Shown one piece after another: positions 59,429-64,000 of a stretch of 64,000 nt of DNA. Source of the DNA: an uncultured Bacteroidaceae bacterium (GTDB taxonomy: Bacteria > Bacteroidota > Bacteroidia > Bacteroidales > Bacteroidaceae). The notes under the pieces are model-generated. The model was given only the letters and a program-made list of their open reading frames with translations, had not been told where the DNA came from and ran no database searches. Every line of letters begins with the position of its first letter. The stretch's first letter is position 1. Both the position numbers and the translations under genes were made by a program. The stretch lies in assembly GCA_905235285.1 (NCBI GenBank), contig CAJOLI010000005.1, positions 1 to 64,000 on the forward strand. The letters run 5' to 3'.

Positions 59429-61594
59429 TTAGAATGCATCGATTAGGATGAAGGGGTTGGTATGTCGTGGGGTGTTGTATTTGATGACATCATCTTGGAT
59501 GGAGAGTGTCGCGGCATCGAAGCGGAAGTATGGCCGCTGTTCGTGCATCAATCGTTGGCGGGCCTGTAAGAAGGCGTCATGGATGTCGGCGGTGGCGTCT
59601 TGCTGAAGAGCCTCGTAGAAATAGCGCATAAGTAAGCTGCACGAGATGTCGTTAACGCGCCAGAGCGAGACAATCACGGCCTGTGCGCCAGCTTGTTTGA
59701 GTGCGCGCTGAATGCCATAGATGCCGTCGTCGGTCAGGTGTCCTAACCCCGTCTCACATGCCGAGAGCACAATGAGTTTGGTGTGGCTAAAGTCTTGCCT
59801 CGACAGCTCCACCGCGGATAGTATGCCATCGTAGAGGTCCTCGTCGAAGGTCTTGGCCGACAGCGTCGTGGAAGCGCCTGCAAACAAGAGTCCGCTTTTC
59901 GACATAGACTCATCGTTGCTCAAGGGCTTGATATCGCTGTAAATGCCGATATTCCCATTATAGAATCCATGAGTTGACAGATGTACGACGTCATAGCCCT
60001 TGTTGAGCAGGCGGATGAAGTTCTCATCTGTAGCTGCCGTCCCGGTCAACAGGGTGTCTTGCGGATTGGCTCTGACGATGAATATTGAGTCAACCTCTTT
60101 CTTGGCATCTGGCAGTTCGCTGATGTGCGAGGTCACATTAGCGAGGTAGCGGTAGGCTGTTACGTCGTTTCCTCTTTCCGTCGGCTTGATGTTATCGCCA
60201 TACGTGATACCTCCGCAGATGAGAGCTTTGTTAAGCTGCACTGGTTTCCGTTTCTTCTGGATTAGGCGTGTCGAGGTGAGGCGATAGCACATCTTTTGAG
60301 TATCGGGCATCAGGTACTCGACGGCCCATTGGTGGAGCAGTCCGTCAGCCGAGAAATACACTTTGCGGGCGTCGCCGATGGCAGCCATCAGCGCAGGGCT
60401 CCAGATGAGATGCGGCAGGCGCCGGTCGTTGTAGAGCGTATCTTTCACCGCCGGCAGTGTGGCTGTCAGGGCCTCGCCAACGGTATAGCTGCTGGTAAGT
60501 GGCAAGCTTAGGAGGCTGTCGGTGGAGAAGAGGTCAATGAATCGTGGACGGGCGCTGCCCTGTCGAAGGACGAGGCAGCCCATCCTCACCTCTTCGCCAG
60601 GGCCGAAGTACTGAAGGAATTCTATTGCACAATCCTTTTCGCCCAGCTCTCTTCGCACTTGTTGCCAGTTCTTCTGGGCAATGTCCTGATTCCTTTCATA
60701 AGCGACGAGGTAGCCTTTGCTGAACAATGCGAGGTCATAAAGCATTTCTGGAGAATGGTTCCCCAGCCGGACGCAGTCGTAGAGGAACTGATGGTTGGCA
60801 AGCCAGTATTGTGCCCGCTGCGAAGCATCCATCGAAGCAAGCTGCCGGCCTATAGAGGTGTATTGTTCCTTGACATACTGTTCGTAGCACTTTGCGGCTT
60901 TGGCATAGTCCCCGTCGCCTTCATGCTCAGCCTGTAGCATCAGGATTTTCCCTTTCTTGCGCACAGCCTCGTGATATCCCTCCTGGGGATGCCTCTTGTA
61001 GTAGAGCAAAGCCTCATCGATTAATGACAACGCCTCGCTGAACAGCCCTAAACGGGCCTTGCATATCGCAAGCTGCGAGACGACCTGATAGCGGTCAGCG
61101 TCGTAAGATGGTATGTCGCTTTTATCGTCGTAGTAGATAAAAATGGTATCCAGCTGAGCGTGTGCTTTAATGTAGTCCTTGGTCTTGTAATAGAGCTGAG
61201 CCAGTTCCTTGTGCAAAGTGAGCTCATTCTTATGCATGCCCCATATATTATTTGTGGCCACTCGGCCGCGGAACAGCTCGAGGCTCTTGCGGTAATAATC
61301 TTCGGCCATTGCAGCGTAGGCCGGGTCTTCGGCCCAGCCATAATAGTATGAGCCGCACATCTTGAAGAAGTAAGCCTCATAGACATCCAGGGAGTCGGAG
61401 AGAAGATTAGTGTTCTGCGAGTATAGGTCGTAATACTCCTGGATGCAGACGTGCAGCTGCTGGTAATCATCAATCAAGTAGCAGCTTTCAGCTTTTTCGA
61501 GCAAAAGGGCGAGCCTCTGCCTGACATCGTCTTTCGCACGAACGGCTCCAAACGAAGTCAACAGTATGATGAAGAGCAGCAGGTGACGTCTCAT
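59429..61594 (-). CDS. exported TPR-CHAT (caspase-like) protease
   Basis: 721 residues with a signal peptide at 1-20 (LLLFIILLTSFGAVRA). About 25-300 are TPR-like helices (AAMAEDYYRKSLELFRGRVA, HKELAQLYYKTKDYIKAHAQ). The CHAT domain covers about 440-721. Its catalytic His542 is in VVHLSTHGFYNG and Cys613 in LIVLSACETGLG, followed by GIQRALKQAGAQAVIVSLWR+VND. Both dyad residues are intact. CHAT domains are caspase-superfamily peptidases, used in several bacterial immune and conflict systems; this one is predicted to act outside the cytosol because of its signal peptide. Its start overlaps the upstream stop (TAATG). Confidence 0.88.
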   Translation of the reverse strand: MRRHLLLFIILLTSFGAVRAKDDVRQRLALLLEKAESCYLIDDYQQLHVCIQEYYDLYSQNTNLLSDSLDVYEAYFFKMCGSYYYGWAEDPAYAAMAEDYYRKSLELFRGRVATNNIWGMHKNELTLHKELAQLYYKTKDYIKAHAQLDTIFIYYDDKSDIPSYDADRYQVVSQLAICKARLGLFSEALSLIDEALLYYKRHPQEGYHEAVRKKGKILMLQAEHEGDGDYAKAAKCYEQYVKEQYTSIGRQLASMDASQRAQYWLANHQFLYDCVRLGNHSPEMLYDLALFSKGYLVAYERNQDIAQKNWQQVRRELGEKDCAIEFLQYFGPGEEVRMGCLVLRQGSARPRFIDLFSTDSLLSLPLTSSYTVGEALTATLPAVKDTLYNDRRLPHLIWSPALMAAIGDARKVYFSADGLLHQWAVEYLMPDTQKMCYRLTSTRLIQKKRKPVQLNKALICGGITYGDNIKPTERGNDVTAYRYLANVTSHISELPDAKKEVDSIFIVRANPQDTLLTGTAATDENFIRLLNKGYDVVHLSTHGFYNGNIGIYSDIKPLSNDESMSKSGLLFAGASTTLSAKTFDEDLYDGILSAVELSRQDFSHTKLIVLSACETGLGHLTDDGIYGIQRALKQAGAQAVIVSLWRVNDISCSLLMRYFYEALQQDATADIHDAFLQARQRLMHEQRPYFRFDAATLSIQDDVIKYNTPRHTNPFILIDAF

Positions 61595-62220
61595 TATTTC
61601 TGTGGGTTGTAGTTGAGGATGGTGAACGACTCCTGCTCGGCCACGTTGTCTGGCGCAAGAGAGATGGAGAACGTGATGCTATCTTGCAGGGCTACGCGCC
61701 CTAAGCTAATCAAGACGATGCCTTCGTTGTCGGGAGTAGAACTCTTGTCGTTGACGGCGACGGAATACCTGGCTTTTGGGTTGAAAGGTATGAAGGCGAA
61801 CTCCTGAGGTCCGAGATGGCTGGTGAGAGTATATGAGACGGTTTTCCCTCTTGGCACGGTCTTTTCTATCGCGGAATAGAAGATGCCTTTCTCCGTGCTG
61901 TTGAAGAATTCCCCTTTCGACACGAGGCCTCTGTTTTGCCGGTCGTAGACGAAGGTTACGACCTGATTCATCTTGAATTTGTTGGCCCCGGCACCCCTAT
62001 ATTCATCAGCGGCTCGTCCGATTTCGTCCATCAGCGTAATCTTAGGCTTCCCCGCTTCAGACCATCTGAGCACGGTCTGATTCAGTGCTGTTTTTGAGAC
62101 CTTCGTCTTTCGCAGGGCAATGACGTCCTTCACTAGTGAAGAGAGATGGGACGCTTCTTGAGCAGAGGGCCCTTGGAGGCAGAGGGCCGTCAAAAGTAAG
62201 AAAAGTATAATTCGCTTCAT
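61594..62220 (-). CDS. small exported protein of unknown function
   Basis: 208 residues with a signal peptide ending GPSAQ. The mature part begins with a helix (ASHLSSLVKDVIALRKTKV) and then beta-rich text (NQVVTFVYDRQNRGLVSKGE, GKTVSYTLTSHLGPQEFAFI, VLISLGRVALQDSITFSISL). This resembles a beta-sandwich, but no family was recognised. It overlaps the KIND-like gene by 4 nt (ATGA) and the CHAT gene by 1 nt, so translation is coupled. It may present or inhibit the adjacent protease (speculative). Confidence 0.65.
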   Translation of the reverse strand: MKRIILFLLLTALCLQGPSAQEASHLSSLVKDVIALRKTKVSKTALNQTVLRWSEAGKPKITLMDEIGRAADEYRGAGANKFKMNQVVTFVYDRQNRGLVSKGEFFNSTEKGIFYSAIEKTVPRGKTVSYTLTSHLGPQEFAFIPFNPKARYSVAVNDKSSTPDNEGIVLISLGRVALQDSITFSISLAPDNVAEQESFTILNYNPQK

Positions 62221-62786
62221 AATTCAATCATTTCTTCTGGCCAATTGTCGTAGCTTGGTGTAGGTGAGATTCTGGCTGGGCCTTGCGCAGCTATGGCCTG
62301 CCGCTTTTCGTGCAGGCATCTGGCCCGTTCTTTCTCGGCAATGTCCTGAAGCTCCTGCACGCCGGGCCGTTCTGCAGGGTTCCATGCCAGGCATCGTTGC
62401 ATGACAGGCGTCAAGGCCTGATGCTTTTTCTGCAATCCGGGTAATGCCACCTTAGGGTAAGCCTGTTGGTATTGTCCTCCATAACCTCCGAAGAGAATGC
62501 GCCCGGACGAGGCAAAGTAGATGTTCGCACCTAAAGCCCACACGAACTGGGCTTCAGACGCGGTCTCCATCATGCCCTGACATTCGGGCGGCAAGAATTC
62601 GGCCTTTGCCTCTTGCGAGACATCCATCAGGAATCTGTCTGCATCTACGATGACAGACTGGGGTGTGGGCAGAAACTGCTTCATGGGGTTCTTCCTTACG
62701 ATGTCACACAGGTCGATAATCATCGTCCATATGGCATCCTCGGTGCAGAATCCTGCTATGTGATGAAGTCTTAATGTCTCATTCAT
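62217..62786 (-). CDS. kinase C-lobe-only (KIND-like) protein
   Basis: 189 residues matching only the lower half of a protein kinase fold: a helix TEDAIWTMIIDLCDIVRKN, a PTPQSVIVDADRFLMDVS hairpin where the catalytic loop would be, EFLPPEC (APE-like), EAQFVWALGANIYFASSG (aF helix), and VMQRCLAWNPAERPGVQELQ (aI helix with the RP pair). There is no Gly-rich loop, no VAIK lysine and no HRD, so it should be catalytically dead. Eukaryotic KIND domains have the same reduced plan. Its start overlaps the FHA-protease stop by 8 nt. It is probably an adaptor that binds a partner of the FHA protein (inference). Confidence 0.65.
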   Translation of the reverse strand: MNETLRLHHIAGFCTEDAIWTMIIDLCDIVRKNPMKQFLPTPQSVIVDADRFLMDVSQEAKAEFLPPECQGMMETASEAQFVWALGANIYFASSGRILFGGYGGQYQQAYPKVALPGLQKKHQALTPVMQRCLAWNPAERPGVQELQDIAEKERARCLHEKRQAIAAQGPARISPTPSYDNWPEEMIEL

Positions 62787-64000
62787 TGTCAGGGCCTCCT
62801 TTCATGTTTAGAATCACCGACGATGGCACGGCACGCTTGAAGATGCCGCTGCTTATGCTATCTACGCGTGATACGATTCCCACAGCGACGATGCCATCGG
62901 ACGTTTTTGTCAGCACCGGCCCTCCCGAGAAGCCGTGGTTGATGTTGGCCTCAAAGACGATGTTCTCTGCCTCAGGATGTAAGTCTTGCTTGATGGTGCC
63001 TTCGCTGTAGGTGACGCGTCGGGTATTCGAATTAGTGATGGGATATCCGCAAACCATCAGCGAAGCACCTTTGGGCAGCTCTTGCAACTCCTGCTCAGAG
63101 GCAAGGGCAATCTTTCCTTTCTCTGCGAAGCCGTCAATCCACAGGACGTCTCCCATTTCCATTTGTGAATCCTGAAAGTAAGGCTGGATGGTGCGCCAGT
63201 AATAGTCTTGGTTGAAATCGGCCAAAAGGAAGATGCCGTCTTTTGCCGTGTTGATATGTACGCGTGGATCCGCCGAATGGAACGCAAATTTCTGTTCTCC
63301 CATGAAGTCGTAGATGCTAAAGAAAGCCCGTAGCTGCATCGTCGAGTCCTCGTGCTGCGCTTGATTGAACGTCTCAGTTTCTATCGCCCATTTAACGATA
63401 TCGTCGTCGGCAAGGCTCTTGTACTTCCGGGTCAGGTCAACGCTCGCGCCAATCCAGTATTCCACACAATGCCGGGCCGTAACGAGGATGCCGTCAGTGG
63501 TGAGGAACGCTGTCCCAGTGGGCGCTTCGCCCGAAAGAATCTTGACGCGTCGTTGTTCAATCTCATTACCATGATGGATCAAGAGCTGCTTCACGGAATC
63601 CGTCCTGATGAGGTAAAGAGATTCCTCGAGAGGCGTCACGTCGGCCACGCTTATCGGTTCCTGTTTTCTCCCGAAGAAGAGGAATACGACCGCAAAGAGC
63701 AACAAGCCAACGGCAAGCCAAAGCGCTGCCCCCCGCATTGTCGTATTGGACTCCTGCTTGCGATGGACTTGGAAGAGCAGGGCCATCTGCTGCCCTTCGA
63801 AATGGATGATATCCCCGTTTACGAGCCGACAGGCATAGCCAATCTCGCCTTTTCCCTCAATCGAGATGCCGGTGTGTTGCGAGCGTCTGATGATATACCA
63901 GCCACGGCAATCGTCGTCGTGGATGATTGTTGCATAGTATTCAGGCTGAAACGAGGCAGAGTCATAGCGGATGTCGCAGTCGGCACTCTCGCCGATATTA
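62779..64000 (-). CDS. FHA domain - TM - trypsin-like serine protease (5' end outside window)
   Basis: The frame is open to the window edge, so the N terminus is missing. It starts inside an FHA domain (NIGESADCDIRYDSASFQP, IIHDDDCRGWYIIRRSQHTG, RLVNGDIIHFEGQQMALLFQ). The internal Met at 63786 lies inside this domain and is not the start. A TM helix follows (ALWLAVGLLLFAVVFLFFG), then a chymotrypsin-fold protease: TDGILVTARHCVEYW (His), KDGIFLLADF (probable Asp), INHGFSGGPVLT (Ser; GFSGGP for the usual GxSGGP). The triad looks complete. With the FHA domain in the cytosol, the protease would be periplasmic. It is the first gene of the operon visible here; more genes probably lie upstream. Confidence 0.82.
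   Translation of the reverse strand, partial: NIGESADCDIRYDSASFQPEYYATIIHDDDCRGWYIIRRSQHTGISIEGKGEIGYACRLVNGDIIHFEGQQMALLFQVHRKQESNTTMRGAALWLAVGLLLFAVVFLFFGRKQEPISVADVTPLEESLYLIRTDSVKQLLIHHGNEIEQRRVKILSGEAPTGTAFLTTDGILVTARHCVEYWIGASVDLTRKYKSLADDDIVKWAIETETFNQAQHEDSTMQLRAFFSIYDFMGEQKFAFHSADPRVHINTAKDGIFLLADFNQDYYWRTIQPYFQDSQMEMGDVLWIDGFAEKGKIALASEQELQELPKGASLMVCGYPITNSNTRRVTYSEGTIKQDLHPEAENIVFEANINHGFSGGPVLTKTSDGIVAVGIVSRVDSISSGIFKRAVPSSVILNMKGGPDNE

Overview
The window looks like a chromosome segment from a gut- or rumen-type member of the Bacteroidota, most likely Prevotella or a close relative. The basis is: paired SusC/SusD outer-membrane genes, lipoproteins with fasciclin (FAS1) domains, a BspA-type leucine-rich-repeat protein, several secreted proteins ending in the LQGRR/GLYIINGKKVLVK-like tail typical of type IX secretion cargo in Prevotella, and promoter-like TAnnTTTG boxes. 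The genus is an inference.

Layout. 1-888 is a gene-free stretch with two 22-bp tandem arrays. 889-1806 (minus) is the tRNA-modification enzyme TcdA, followed by the decayed 3' end of a TonB-type outer-membrane receptor (about 1966-2434). 2618-12317 (minus) holds an ECF sigma factor and, downstream of it, four genes: a beta-helix surface protein, a 66-residue peptide, an alginate-lyase-like enzyme and a 1292-residue discoidin-like protein whose signal peptide is out of frame. 12494-15349 (minus) is a membrane-bound beta-propeller/AraC regulator with no kinase or receiver domain. It is divergent from a polysaccharide utilisation locus (PUL).

The PUL (15642-45145, plus) has two parts. The first is uptake and binding: FAS1, FAS1, SusC, SusD, FAS1, SusC, SusD. 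The second is degradation: heparinase II/III-like lyase, GH97, GH39, a GH106-like rhamnosidase fused to an alpha/beta-hydrolase domain, GH127/146-like, and GH88. Together these suggest a uronic-acid-containing plant or algal glycan bearing rhamnose and arabinose or xylose. The two parts are separated by a 1.06-kb inverted-repeat element with a 48-bp perfect palindrome and no transposase.

45494-46763 (minus) holds purE, a tRNA-Arg(CCU) and a small HAD nucleotidase. 47066-55038 (minus) holds two large secreted surface proteins (BspA-like; FN3/CARDB-like). 55358-56020 (minus) is an HU-like protein with a helix-turn-helix tail.

The right edge (about 56254-64000, minus) is a compact operon that I consider the best candidate for an undescribed system. 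In transcription order it encodes: an FHA domain-TM-trypsin-like protease (running off the window), a kinase C-lobe-only (KIND-like) protein, a small exported protein, an exported TPR-CHAT caspase-like protease, another exported protein, and a TIR/DUF4062-like-TM-periplasmic-binding-protein chimaera. The predicted topology puts recognition and phospho-signalling modules in the cytosol and two proteases plus a binding domain in the periplasm. Function is inferred only.
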